DNA from: Mycolicibacter engbaekii
GTDB taxonomy: Bacteria > Actinomycetota > Actinomycetes > Mycobacteriales > Mycobacteriaceae
Assembly: GCF_002101585.1 (NCBI RefSeq)
Contig: NZ_LQOT01000040.1
Location: forward strand, 1 to 64,000
Reading direction: 5' to 3'
Length of the DNA stretch: 64,000 nt
Shown: positions 16,576 to 25,308 of the stretch, in pieces
Layout of the letters: each line of letters begins with the position of its first letter
How positions within the stretch are numbered: the stretch's first letter is position 1
Program-made: the position numbers and the translations under genes
Notes under the pieces: generated by a model
Database searches by the model: none
What the model was told of the DNA's origin: nothing
What the model saw: only the letters and a program-made list of their open reading frames with translations

Positions 16576-17406
16576 CTAGGGCTGGGACTGCAGGAACGCC
16601 AGCAGGTCCGCGTTGATGGTGTCGGCATGCGTGGTTGGCATGCCATGGGGAAAGCCGCTGTAGGACTTCAGCGTTCCGTTCTTGAGCAGTGCGGCGGACT
16701 TCGGGCCGGAAGCGATGTACGGCACGATCTGGTCGTCCCTGCTGTGCATCACCAGCGTCGGAATGGTGATCTTCTTGAGGTCCTCAGTGAAGTCGGTTTG
16801 GGAGAACGCGACGATCCCGTCGTAATGCGACAGTGCGTCGCCCATCATCCCTTGGCGCCACCAATTGTCGATGATCGCCTGCGACGCCGTGACGCCCGGT
16901 TGGTCGAAGTTGTAGAACGGGCCCGCGGGCAACGCCCGGTAGAACTCCGATCGGTTGGCCGCGAGTTGGGCCTGCAGACCGTCGAACACCGACTTCGGAA
17001 GACCCTCGGGGTTGGCCTCGGTCTGCACCATCAATGGCGGTACGGCCGAGATCAACGCGGCCTTCGCCGCTCGATCTTCGCCGTGGCGCCCCAGGTACCG
17101 GACCACCTCCCCGCCACCGGTCGAATGCCCCACGTGGATGGCGTCGCGCAGGTCGAGGTGCTCCACTACCGCGAGTAAGTCGTCGGCGTAATGGTCGGCG
17201 TCGTGCCCGTCGGGGGTCTGCGACGAGCGCCCGTGGCCGCGCCGGTCGTGCGCTACGACGCGATACCCGTGCTGCAGGAAGAACAACATCTGGTTGTCCC
17301 AGTCGTCAGACGACAGCGGCCAGCCGTGACTGAAAACGATCGGCTGACCCGAACCCCAGTCCTTGTAGAAGATTTCCACTCCGTCAGCGGTGGTGAGTGT
17401 GGGCAT
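16576..17406 (-). CDS. Alpha/beta hydrolase of the non-haem chloroperoxidase type
   Basis: A 276-residue hydrolase with all elements of the cofactor-free haloperoxidase/esterase group: oxyanion [12 protein letters not shown], nucleophile GHSTGGG (Ser near 98), Asp in SRDDQIVP and His in FPHGM. Length and motifs match the family closely. In vivo these enzymes act as esterases or lactonases; peracid halogenation is a side reaction. It is the first gene of a two-gene operon with the DUF1348 gene. Confidence 0.88.
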   Translation of the reverse strand: MPTLTTADGVEIFYKDWGSGQPIVFSHGWPLSSDDWDNQMLFFLQHGYRVVAHDRRGHGRSSQTPDGHDADHYADDLLAVVEHLDLRDAIHVGHSTGGGEVVRYLGRHGEDRAAKAALISAVPPLMVQTEANPEGLPKSVFDGLQAQLAANRSEFYRALPAGPFYNFDQPGVTASQAIIDNWWRQGMMGDALSHYDGIVAFSQTDFTEDLKKITIPTLVMHSRDDQIVPYIASGPKSAALLKNGTLKSYSGFPHGMPTTHADTINADLLAFLQSQP

Positions 17407-17922
17407 GTCGTCTCCTCAGGCCGGCCCGGTGCTGGGCATCAGTGGGGGCTTGTCCTTGCGTATTGGCCTCGACGGGATCGCTGCGGAACCGTTCGAGGAA
17501 TTGGACCGGTTCGCCGCCCACAGTTTCCAGACGACACCCGATAAGTTCGCCCGCGGGTCCGCCCCCGCGACCAGCGTTGACCCGCACACGGGCAGAATAC
17601 TGGCCGCGCCTGAATTTGCCGCTCGTCACCGTTTTCATGTCCGAAATTCGGACCGGGTAATCCGCAGACGCCCGTCAGCAGAACATTCCAAATCCTCTTG
17701 TGATTCCGGTGGGTCATCGCCGATGTTCACCGAAAGGCCAGGCCCCGGGGCGGGCGCATCATTTCAATCCGGCTAACTTTAATTCGAGAACTGCCGACGC
17801 CCAGGTCGAGAGGTCCGCGGCAGCGGCCCGCTATCACGCGTTAAACCGTCAGCTGTACAAGCTCTTTCACGCTTCCGAGGAATGAAATCCGGTGGTCGTC
17901 GATCGTATCGACCCGGCCTGCG
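17407..17922. other. Noncoding interval, 516 bases
   Basis: No convincing gene is seen between the chloroperoxidase-type hydrolase start and the next hydrolase stop. The interval is less GC-rich than its surroundings and holds a 15-base inverted repeat, GTCCGAAATTCGGAC, at 17639-17653, in a position suited to regulating the minus-strand hydrolase operon. A 61-codon open frame at 17700-17885 has no recognisable features. Confidence 0.5.
17639..17653. promoter_or_regulatory. Inverted repeat GTCCGAAATTCGGAC
   Basis: Seven-base arms around one central base form a perfect palindrome, about 230 bases upstream of the chloroperoxidase-type hydrolase. It looks like an operator half-site pair. The cognate regulator is not obvious in the neighbourhood. 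Confidence 0.4.
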
Positions 17923-18906
17923 CTATGGCGTCGGCTCGGAGGCCGGCCCGATGAAGTCGACACCCTCACGAATCGCGGGGCGATGCCTCAAGATTCGGAA
18001 ATGCGCCAGCCGGCCCAGTCCCGACGTCGTCATCAACCGCGCACCCGGCCAGGACGCAACCACCTTCTCACTCGTCGCATAGGGAGTTTCGGGGTCGTCG
18101 GGGTCGTGGATGAGCAGCAGCGGCGGATAGTCGGTTTTCTCTGCGATCCGGACCATGTTGGTGTCCTCGAGCGTCATACCGATACGGCGCTCCAGGCGGC
18201 GATGCAGGCCGGTACGGATCCGTCGGCCGAAATTGTGGCGCGCGGCGAACAGATCCAGGTAGATGGGGAACTCACCCATCGGCGCCAGGAACACCAACTT
18301 TCCGACCGTTGTACCCCACGAGGCCGCGAAGGCTGTCGCGTTAGACCCCAGGGAGTGGGCGACCACCGCACGTGCGGGCCCGTGCGTCCGGATCATGGCC
18401 GCGACCGCTTCGGCGCACTCGATGGCAGTGGTGCGACCGGGTGCCAGCGCACCAGGATCAGACTCGTTGTGGCTGGGCAGGTCGAACGCGATAACACGGT
18501 GGCCGGATGCCACCAGGGGCTTGATGAACATGCCGAGGTGCGGGCGCCGCCCGCCCCAGCCGTGCACGAGATAGACCGGGGGCCCCTCGCCCCACGACTC
18601 GCCCACGATCCGATGCCCGTCCCAATGCGCCTCCAGCGGCTCGCCAGGAGGAACTCCGGGCGGCATCCGCAGGCTGGACTCGATGACCGGAGGGGTGCAC
18701 CACAGTTCCAGCGCCCAGCGCGATCCGATGGCGGGGGCCACTCGCTCCAACAGCCAGAACAGCCGACGCACCCATGGCCTGACCGGCGGTTGGACGCCGG
18801 AACCCTCCACATCGAGGACGATCGGGCTCGGCGAAACGCCCGCCGCCGAAGCCTCGATATCGGCAGGGGCTCCGGCGCGCGGGTCGGGCGGCTGTGAATC
18901 CGGCAC
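17923..18906 (-). CDS. Alpha/beta fold hydrolase
   Basis: A 327-residue protein. After a Pro/Ala-rich N-terminal region of about 35 residues comes an alpha/beta hydrolase core: oxyanion region VYLVHGWGGRRPH, nucleophile elbow VAHSLGS, and a later LLLIHDPDDPETP that supplies the acidic residue. The C-terminal His is probably the one in LAHFRILRHRP. The GTG start at 18906 lacks a clear Shine-Dalgarno sequence, so the true start may lie downstream. Substrate unknown. Confidence 0.75.
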   Translation of the reverse strand: MPDSQPPDPRAGAPADIEASAAGVSPSPIVLDVEGSGVQPPVRPWVRRLFWLLERVAPAIGSRWALELWCTPPVIESSLRMPPGVPPGEPLEAHWDGHRIVGESWGEGPPVYLVHGWGGRRPHLGMFIKPLVASGHRVIAFDLPSHNESDPGALAPGRTTAIECAEAVAAMIRTHGPARAVVAHSLGSNATAFAASWGTTVGKLVFLAPMGEFPIYLDLFAARHNFGRRIRTGLHRRLERRIGMTLEDTNMVRIAEKTDYPPLLLIHDPDDPETPYATSEKVVASWPGARLMTTSGLGRLAHFRILRHRPAIREGVDFIGPASEPTP

Positions 18907-18987
18907 ATACCGAGGTTAGCGAGCGAGGATGTTGCACGGCCATCAACGCGCTGAACCGCGCGTTCTTACCACGCCCGATGCCGTCGC

Positions 18988-19038
18988 TCAGCCGGTGACG
19001 CCCTCGCCCGAGCAGTCGTGGTGGGAATAGGTCAGGGC
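18988..19038 (-). pseudogene. Truncated 3' end of an MpaB-like (DUF2236) gene
   Basis: The minus strand reads ALTYSHHDCSGEGVTG and a stop. This matches the C-terminus of the intact MpaB-like protein at 21153-22541 (ALTYSHHD...SGEGFTG), with nucleotide similarity that slightly exceeds the coding end. Only these last 16 codons remain. It lies just outside the stop of the acr3 gene of arsenic cassette 1, so the cassette is bracketed by a short direct repeat of this gene end. The copies have diverged, so the event is not recent or the fragment came from a related genome. Confidence 0.75.
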
Positions 19039-19077
19039 GCGTTCAGCCAGCCGGCAACGCCACTGCGGTGGTCGAGA

Positions 19078-20184
19078 CTAATCCCCCGTGGATTGCCCCG
19101 CCGCGCCGCGGTTTTGATCGGACGGGAACAGGCGCGGACGCAGGGCCAGGGACAGGTAGACCAGGGCGACCAGAACGGGCACTTCAATCAGCGGGCCGAC
19201 AACGCCCGCCAGCGCCTGGCCGGAGGAGGCGCCCCAGGTGGCGATGGCCACGGCGATGGCGAGCTCGAAGTTGTTGCCCGCCGCGGTGAAGGCCAAGGTG
19301 GTGGTGCGGGCATAGCCGAGTCCGAGTACGCCACCCAGCAGATAACCGCCGCCCCACATGATCGCGAAGTACGCCAGCAGCGGCAGGGCGATCCGGGCGA
19401 CGTCGAGCGGCCGGTGGGTGATCTGATCTCCCTGCAGCGCAAACAGGATCACGATGGTGAACAGCAGCCCGTACAGCGCCCACGGCCCGATCACCGGCAA
19501 CACCCTGGCCTCGTAGAAGTCCCGGCCCTTGCGTCGTTCGCCCAGGTAGCGGGTGAGGTAGCCGGCGACCAGAGGGATGCCGAGGAAGATCAGGACGGAT
19601 TTGGCGATCTGGGCCGGCGACACCTCGATGCTGGTTTGGGGCAGCCCCAACCATCCCGGCAGCACCTTCAGATAGAACCAGCCCAACACGGCGAACATGG
19701 CGACTTGGAATATCGAGTTCAACGCGACGAGCACCGCGGCGGCTTCGCGGTCACCGCAGGCCAAGTCGTTCCAGATGATGACCATGGCGATGCAGCGCGC
19801 CAGGCCGACCACGATCAGACCGGTCCGGTATTCGGGCAGATCGGCCAGCAACAGCCACGCCAGGGCGAACATCACCGCCGGGCCCAGCACCCAATTGAGC
19901 AGTAGCGAACTGATCAGCAGGCGCCGGTCGCCGGTGACGGTGTCGAGGCGGTCGTAGCGGACCTTGGCCAGCACCGGATACATCATGATGAGCAGCCCGG
20001 CGGCGATCGGCAGCGAGATCCCGTCGAGCTGCACGGCGCTCAGCGCGTTGCCCAGACCGGGCACGGCACGCCCCAGGGCAAGCCCCGCAGCCATCGCCAA
20101 CCCGATCCAGAGGGGCAACAGCCGATCCAGGCTGGAAAGTTGCGCCGCCGCGCCCGGGTGTCGCACGGCGCGGACCTCAGACAT
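19078..20184 (-). CDS. acr3: ACR3-family arsenite efflux permease, cassette 1
   Basis: A 368-residue membrane transporter with about ten hydrophobic helices. ACR3/BASS-fold features include LARCIAMVIIWNDLACGD, which holds the conserved Cys of the fourth helix needed for As(III) transport, and the late TLAFTAAGNNFELAIAVAI segment with its conserved Glu. It expels arsenite, and in some members antimonite, across the plasma membrane. It is downstream of arsI/cadI on the minus strand. It is very similar along its whole length to the cassette 2 copy at 33468. Confidence 0.92.
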   Translation of the reverse strand: MSEVRAVRHPGAAAQLSSLDRLLPLWIGLAMAAGLALGRAVPGLGNALSAVQLDGISLPIAAGLLIMMYPVLAKVRYDRLDTVTGDRRLLISSLLLNWVLGPAVMFALAWLLLADLPEYRTGLIVVGLARCIAMVIIWNDLACGDREAAAVLVALNSIFQVAMFAVLGWFYLKVLPGWLGLPQTSIEVSPAQIAKSVLIFLGIPLVAGYLTRYLGERRKGRDFYEARVLPVIGPWALYGLLFTIVILFALQGDQITHRPLDVARIALPLLAYFAIMWGGGYLLGGVLGLGYARTTTLAFTAAGNNFELAIAVAIATWGASSGQALAGVVGPLIEVPVLVALVYLSLALRPRLFPSDQNRGAAGQSTGD

Positions 20185-20211
20185 GCATTACCGCCTGTTC
20201 GTCTCAGTGAT

Positions 20212-20616
20212 CTAGCAGCACGAGGCCGGTGCGGCCGCAGTTCCGAAGGTGTCGGCGTCGGCGAGTTTGGTGTAGATCTCCCAGCGTTCCTGGCCGGGTC
20301 CGGTGGCCCAGACCTTATCTTGCGTGGCGAAGCAGCACGTCGTCCCAAGCTCTTCTTCGGTGAACAGTCCGGCCTCGCGCAGGCGTGCGATCTCAGCGTG
20401 CACGGCCTCGCTGGAAGCGACCTCCACGCCGAGATGGTTCAGGGTGCCGCCCTGGCCGGGGTTTTCCAGCAGCACCAGCTTCAGCGGCGGATCGGCGATC
20501 TCGAAGTTGGCGTAGCCCGGCTTGACCTTGGCCGGTTGGGCGTCAAAGAGCTTGGCGTAGAACGCGACGGCAGCGTCGAGGTCGTCGACGTTGAGGGCGA
20601 GCTGGATACGGGACAT
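20212..20616 (-). CDS. ArsI/CadI-family VOC protein, cassette 1
   Basis: A 134-residue vicinal-oxygen-chelate protein beginning MSRIQLALNVDDLDAAVAFY. It has NHLGVEV (His ligand), the vicinal GTTCCFATQDKVW thiol pair and the C-terminal SCC. ArsI relatives are Fe(II)-dependent C-As lyases that demethylate trivalent organoarsenicals; mycobacterial homologues are annotated CadI (cadmium-induced). GGAGG precedes the ATG at 20616. It lies between acr3 and the divergent arsR, which supports an arsenic role. Confidence 0.88.
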   Translation of the reverse strand: MSRIQLALNVDDLDAAVAFYAKLFDAQPAKVKPGYANFEIADPPLKLVLLENPGQGGTLNHLGVEVASSEAVHAEIARLREAGLFTEEELGTTCCFATQDKVWATGPGQERWEIYTKLADADTFGTAAAPASCC

Positions 20617-20637
20617 GACAACCACCTCCGGTTGTTA

Positions 20638-20694
20638 GACATATGTCGAACTAGTGGGCTGCGCCCAGCATGCCACCTTTTCGAAGTATGTCAA
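20638..20694. promoter_or_regulatory. ArsR operator region, cassette 1
   Basis: Between divergent arsI/cadI and arsR lie the perfect 10-base palindrome GACATATGTC (20638-20647) and the related TTCGAAGTATGTCAA (20680-20694). The corresponding gap of cassette 2 has the same two elements in the same relative order and spacing. Conservation of both in otherwise diverging sequence marks them as ArsR binding sites. Confidence 0.75.
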
Positions 20695-20716
20695 CAAGGT
20701 GTGGCAGAATGGCTGG

Positions 20717-21079
20717 GTGCCCAAAGCGTTGCCCACGATCGACATGACTGCACCGGTGTGTTGTGCGCCGGTCGCCTCGGGCCCGATGAGCGACAGGGAT
20801 GCGTTAGAGATCGCACTGCGGCTCAAGGCCTTGGCAGATCCGGCGCGGGTCAAGATCGTGGCGCACCTGTTCAGCTCGACCACCGGTGAGCAGATCTCCG
20901 GAGACCTGGCCGCGGTCCTGGAGCTGAGTGAGTCGACGGTCAGCCACCACCTCAGCCAGCTCCGCAAGGCCGGGTTGGTGGCCTCCGAGCGGCGCGGAAT
21001 GAACGTGTTCCACCGGGTGCTTCCCGAAGCCCTGCAAGCGCTGTGCACCGCGCTCGACCCGAACTGCTGCGCCGACTAG
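20717..21079 (+). CDS. arsR: ArsR arsenite-responsive repressor, cassette 1
   Basis: A 120-residue ArsR/SmtB regulator. The GTG at 20717 is chosen because it aligns exactly with the ATG start of the cassette 2 copy (VPKALPTIDM versus MPKALPVIDM). A vicinal Cys pair near the N-terminus (PVCCAP, residues about 15-16), the winged helix (LSESTVSHHLSQLRKAGLV) and a C-terminal Cys cluster (ALDPNCC) are visible. The N-terminal Cys pair resembles the Corynebacterium-type As(III) site rather than the E. coli CxC site. It is transcribed away from arsI/cadI-acr3. Confidence 0.9.
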   Translation: MPKALPTIDMTAPVCCAPVASGPMSDRDALEIALRLKALADPARVKIVAHLFSSTTGEQISGDLAAVLELSESTVSHHLSQLRKAGLVASERRGMNVFHRVLPEALQALCTALDPNCCAD

Positions 21080-21152
21080 CCGCGATCGGCGTCGCCGACG
21101 GGCTCACGACCCGATGCCAGCGGGAACCGCCCCGGCGCGCACCCGAGCGTCG

Positions 21153-22541
21153 CTAGCCGGTGAAACCCTCACCCGATGTCGAACGGTCGTGGTGCGAATA
21201 GGTCAGGGCGATGTTGAGATTCTTGGCGATCTCGTTGAGCATCGCGATCCGCTCCCGCGCAACCGCACCCGTCCTCTTCCGGCGCTCCCGAATCGGATTG
21301 GACCACGGCAACCTGTCGGCCACCATGGCGATACCGACGTTGAGTTTGGTGAGGCGCTCGAAGGTGCGCACCCGGCGCTGGTAGTTATAGCCCAGCGGCT
21401 CAAACATGGTGCCTGCCACCATGGCGTCGATCTGCTCGAAACCGAACACGACACCGGCCGGCGCAAAGGCGATCATCGACGTGATCTGGTTGGCGTACTT
21501 GGCCACCAGCTTGCGCAGGGGTCCGGGCAGCGTCCCCGTCAGGGTCTCCAGGTGTTTCGGACCGGCGACGGCGTCGACCAGTTCGGCTCGCCACGGTGAC
21601 GGGTTGCCGCCGCGCGCCAACACGTAGTTCAGCGACTTGATCAACTCGATCCCGTTGGGAGAGTGCAGCCGCTCGGGCGCGCCCCACAGCCGGCCCGAGA
21701 ACGAGGAGTACTCGGCGAGATCCTCCAGTTGGGCCGGTGTCAGCTTGCGTCCGAACGCGTGGTCGATGAGCCGGCTGAGCAGCAAGCCACTGCCGAAGCC
21801 CAGCAACGACGTCACGGGAATGGGCTCGCCGAACTTCAGATAGAGCTCGTCACCCCACTTGCGGCGCAGTCCCCGGCTGGCCAGCGCGTGCATCAACCGC
21901 ACCCGCACCACATCCTGGAACGCCTCCGAGTGCCGGTCGAAGATGTCCGGCAGGGTGAATTCGGCGAAAACCCGGGCGGTTTCGATGAAGCGGCGCGGGC
22001 CGTCGTCGGCGAACCGGCCGGTGGCCCCGGTGGCGGCCGAGATGTCGCCGGTCATCGCGGTCTCGTAGAGCGCCCAGCCGCGGATGATCGTGGTAGCCGA
22101 GATCGTGGCCGACATCGCCAGCATCCGGCCGCGCTCGGCGGCGACCAGATCGAACTGACTGGGCAGCTGGTCCAGGTGCTCGAAGAGGTCGACCAACTCT
22201 TGGGGCGGGTCTTGCACCGTTTCGATGCCCTGGGTCAGGGCCTGCTCGAACATCGCCCGGCCCTTCTCGTGGCCCAGGCGTTCGAAGGCGTCGACGACGC
22301 CGGTCATGTGTTCGTCGCGCTGCCAGAAATAGTCGTCGCGCATCCGGGTGATGTCGTTGGGCTCGACCTCTTTGTCGATGTCGATCCACGGCCCGAAGAT
22401 GATCTCGCGCATCTGGCGCCACTGCGCGGCGAAGTGGTCCCGGCCCGGCGGGATGGGCCGCAACGGCCGGTCCGGGTGGTCGCGTCGGTTGAAATCGACG
22501 TCCTCGATCTGGATCTTCGGACGTTCACCGGTCACAGTCAT
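21153..22541 (-). CDS. MpaB-like (DUF2236) oxygenase family protein
   Basis: A 462-residue protein of the DUF2236/latex-clearing-protein superfamily. Visible signatures include DDYFWQRDEHMTGVV, RGWALYETAMTGD, the helix RFIETARVFAEFTLPD and VRVRLMHALASRGL, where family members place haem-contacting His/Arg residues. Characterised relatives are haem b oxygenases (rubber oxygenase Lcp; fungal MpaB in mycophenolic acid synthesis). ATG at 22541 chosen as the likely start (MTVTGERP). Its C-terminal codons are duplicated as a fragment at 18988-19038 beyond the arsenic cassette. Substrate unknown. Confidence 0.82.
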   Translation of the reverse strand: MTVTGERPKIQIEDVDFNRRDHPDRPLRPIPPGRDHFAAQWRQMREIIFGPWIDIDKEVEPNDITRMRDDYFWQRDEHMTGVVDAFERLGHEKGRAMFEQALTQGIETVQDPPQELVDLFEHLDQLPSQFDLVAAERGRMLAMSATISATTIIRGWALYETAMTGDISAATGATGRFADDGPRRFIETARVFAEFTLPDIFDRHSEAFQDVVRVRLMHALASRGLRRKWGDELYLKFGEPIPVTSLLGFGSGLLLSRLIDHAFGRKLTPAQLEDLAEYSSFSGRLWGAPERLHSPNGIELIKSLNYVLARGGNPSPWRAELVDAVAGPKHLETLTGTLPGPLRKLVAKYANQITSMIAFAPAGVVFGFEQIDAMVAGTMFEPLGYNYQRRVRTFERLTKLNVGIAMVADRLPWSNPIRERRKRTGAVARERIAMLNEIAKNLNIALTYSHHDRSTSGEGFTG

Positions 22542-22744
22542 GCGGCAACCCAATCTCGCAATAGGATACTGATTTATGACGTTATCACATGGTGGCTCCG
22601 ATCAGACCGGGGTTCTCCGAGTGATGCCGCCATGTTTGCCCACGTAAAAACTGCCTCTGACGAACCACGGGTTGCCCGCTGCCGTCCCTTCGAGGGTCGG
22701 GGAAAACCCGGTTCGTTGTCGGGCAACGATGAAAGGATCCGACC

Positions 22745-23722
22745 GTGCACAGATACCGGACGTTTGCCCACGCCGCCGCCGTTGCGGCACTCGTCGGAGC
22801 CGCCACCGCGCCGATCGCCCGGGCCGCAGACTCGCAGGTGACCTTGTTGGCTGCCGAGGGTCCGCTCTCCGGCAGCCAGACGGCGATCATCATCGGGGGC
22901 ACGTTTGAGCCCACCCCGTCGCTCGACTTCGCGCGGGCCGCCCAGTCGCTGTATCTGAATGCGCTGGGCTTCGACATCGAAGCGAACGGCTCGACGGTCT
23001 GTTACATGGACGGCACCGACCCGTGCAGCGCTGCGCTGCAGGTACTGACCACACCGCAGCTGATGCAACAGGGCCACAGCACCCTCACCGGAGCATCGAA
23101 CCTGGTTCTGGCCGTGCAGAACGCCCTGGCAGCCAATCCGGGCGCCTACAGCGCTGAGCAGCCTTTGGCGGTTTTCGGCTACTCGCAGGGCGCGGCGGTC
23201 GGCTCGATCGCCATGACCCAGCTCGCCGCAGCCGGCGTCCCCAGCGAACTGCTGCACTTCGTGTTCATCGGCAGCCCCGCCACCGCAGACGGAATATGGC
23301 CCAACATCCTGGCCACCCTCGAGGCGGTGTTCGGTCCGGACATCACGAACTTCCTGATCGACTTTCTCGATCTCGAAGGCGTTCTTGGCCTGATTACTCC
23401 GAATGATCTGTACCCGGCGACCATCTACTCGATCGACAACGACTTCGCCTCGGACTGGCAGGGGAATTTCGACACGTGGGGCCTGTGGGGCGAGCTGGTG
23501 CCCGGCCTGATCCGGCACGGCGAGTACCTGGGGCTGACGCCCGATCAGATCGCGGACGCGACCATATCGACCGACGGGTATCTCACCTACGTCGACATCT
23601 CCGACGACATCGACAACATCGGCGCGGCGCTCAATGCCATCACGTTTGGGGGCGTTCTCAACAGCGGGCTGCTGCAGGCGATGTACGACTCTCTGGTGTT
23701 CGCCCTGACCAATTCGTTCTAG
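22745..23722 (+). CDS. Secreted PE-PPE-domain serine hydrolase, paralogue 3
   Basis: A 325-residue exported protein: signal peptide to about residue 27 (ARA), then a PE-PPE (PF08237-type) hydrolase domain with GYSQG and the shared LHFVFIGSPATADGIW and YLGLTPDQIADATI blocks. GTG start preceded by AAAGGA. It is clearly related to, but much more diverged than, the two copies at 5560 and 12444, and has an insert of hydrophobic residues (ITNFLIDFLDLEGVLGLI) in the middle. Convergent with the TAP-like hydrolase. Confidence 0.84.
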   Translation: MHRYRTFAHAAAVAALVGAATAPIARAADSQVTLLAAEGPLSGSQTAIIIGGTFEPTPSLDFARAAQSLYLNALGFDIEANGSTVCYMDGTDPCSAALQVLTTPQLMQQGHSTLTGASNLVLAVQNALAANPGAYSAEQPLAVFGYSQGAAVGSIAMTQLAAAGVPSELLHFVFIGSPATADGIWPNILATLEAVFGPDITNFLIDFLDLEGVLGLITPNDLYPATIYSIDNDFASDWQGNFDTWGLWGELVPGLIRHGEYLGLTPDQIADATISTDGYLTYVDISDDIDNIGAALNAITFGGVLNSGLLQAMYDSLVFALTNSF

Positions 23723-23740
23723 ACGGAGTGCAGGCGGTGG

Positions 23741-25303
23741 TCACAGCTCGCAGGACGCACCGGTCGGCGGCAATGTGAGGTCGATCAGGTAGTCAGCAGC
23801 TATCTCATTGACGCACTGATTGGTTCCGGCCATCACGATGGTGTGGCCTTCGCCTTCCACGGTGAGCAAGCCACCGCCGAGCGCCTGCGCCAGCGCGATG
23901 CCGCCGGCGTGCGGTGTGGTGGGATCACCGGTGATAGACACCACCAGGGTGGGCGACAGTCCGACGATGTCGGTCGCGTACGGGATCCCCAGCGTCGGCT
24001 TGACTGGCCAGTGTTCGCAGCCGTCTCGTGCGCCGGCGAGCCTTACTCCCGGATCCATGAAGGGCGCGACCTCAAATATCCGCGCGCGTAGCCCGTTTCC
24101 CTGGTCTTCGGTGAGTCTTTGCTCGTCCATACAGTTGATTGCGTACAGCGCCTCGGCAAAGTTGGGCCAGCGCCCCTCGGCATCGCGCAGCGCGAAGTCG
24201 TAGCCGAGCTGAAGCAGTTCGTCGCCCCGTCCGTGCTGCAATTGCGCTATCCCCGTGATGATTCGGGGCCACGCGGCTTCGCTGTAGAGACCGGCGATCA
24301 CCCCACCGATCGCTGCGTCGAACCCTAGATCGGTACCCAACGCGGGCACGGGATGTTCGTAGAGCGGACGGACGATCTGCTGGAACTGTTGGGTAGCCCC
24401 GGCCGGGTCGGCGCCCAGTGGACAGTCGATCCGGTTGGCGCAGAACGCGGCCATCTGGTCGAAGGAGCGCTGGAACCCCGCGTACGCGGCGACCCTTCGG
24501 GCGCCAGTGCCCATATTCGGATCGATACCGCCGTCCAGCAGCATCGCGCGCACGTTCTGCGGGAACTGCTCGGCGTAGACCGCTCCCAGCCTCGTCCCGT
24601 AACTCTGCCCGAGGAAGGTCAGCTTCTCGTCACCGAGCACCGCTCGCAGAATGTCGATATCACGGGCTGCATCACGGGTGCCGACACTGGCCAGCACGTC
24701 GGTGCCGCCGGAGCGCTGCGCGCACCGATCGAGAATGTCCTGCGTGTCCTGTTCCGTCCACTGCACGGCGGTGCCCTGAGTGCTGAGCACGAACTCGCCT
24801 CGATCTGCCTCGGCATCGGTGTAGCACTCGATGGCCGGTTCCGAGCTGCCCACCCCGCGCGGGTCGAATCCGACAAGGTCGAACCTGTCGGTCACACGGG
24901 CCGCTGCTCCACTCGCCATTGCCGCGGTGGCGAACAGTCCGGAACCGCCGGGCCCGCCGGGGTTGATGACCAGCGATCCGAGGGGTTCGCCGTGGGCCGG
25001 TACCCGTGCGACGGCGAGTAGGGCCGTCTTGGCCAGCGGCTCTTGGTAGTTCAGCGGAACTTTCAGCCGGCCACATTCGATGGTCGGTGCCAGGGCGAAG
25101 ACAGCGCGCTCAATGGAGGTATTGGTATAGCGGTCGCAGGGCTCCCAGTTGATCCGTTGCGAGTAGAACCGGCCCAGGCTCGCTGACGGCTGAGCCGTCG
25201 TCGTGTCTGGCGTGCAGGACGCCATCGCGATCATCGCTGCCAGAATGGGAAGAACCCAGTTCGGTGATCCGCGGCGCGGCCTCGGACGCGCGGGCCCACT
25301 CAC
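23741..25303 (-). CDS. TAP/CaeA-like secreted serine hydrolase (lipoprotein)
   Basis: A 520-residue exported alpha/beta hydrolase of the tripeptidyl-aminopeptidase-like group (S33 peptidase type). The signal peptide ends in a lipobox-like AMASC (Cys near 30). The domain order is N-terminal hydrolase with oxyanion GGPGGSG and nucleophile GQSYGTR (Ser near 232), then a TAP-like C-terminal domain with Asp in SITGDPTTPHAGG and His in GEGHTIV. Relatives in mycobacteria (CaeA/Hip1 type) are cell-envelope esterase/proteases. The GTG start is only 5 bases after the stop of the upstream SDR gene. Confidence 0.87.
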   Translation of the reverse strand: MSGPARPRPRRGSPNWVLPILAAMIAMASCTPDTTTAQPSASLGRFYSQRINWEPCDRYTNTSIERAVFALAPTIECGRLKVPLNYQEPLAKTALLAVARVPAHGEPLGSLVINPGGPGGSGLFATAAMASGAAARVTDRFDLVGFDPRGVGSSEPAIECYTDAEADRGEFVLSTQGTAVQWTEQDTQDILDRCAQRSGGTDVLASVGTRDAARDIDILRAVLGDEKLTFLGQSYGTRLGAVYAEQFPQNVRAMLLDGGIDPNMGTGARRVAAYAGFQRSFDQMAAFCANRIDCPLGADPAGATQQFQQIVRPLYEHPVPALGTDLGFDAAIGGVIAGLYSEAAWPRIITGIAQLQHGRGDELLQLGYDFALRDAEGRWPNFAEALYAINCMDEQRLTEDQGNGLRARIFEVAPFMDPGVRLAGARDGCEHWPVKPTLGIPYATDIVGLSPTLVVSITGDPTTPHAGGIALAQALGGGLLTVEGEGHTIVMAGTNQCVNEIAADYLIDLTLPPTGASCEL

Positions 25304-25308
25304 TGACG

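Noticed and set aside
17700..17885. 61-codon open frame in the noncoding gap
   Set aside because: No ribosome site, no similarity recognised and ordinary composition; not enough to call a gene.
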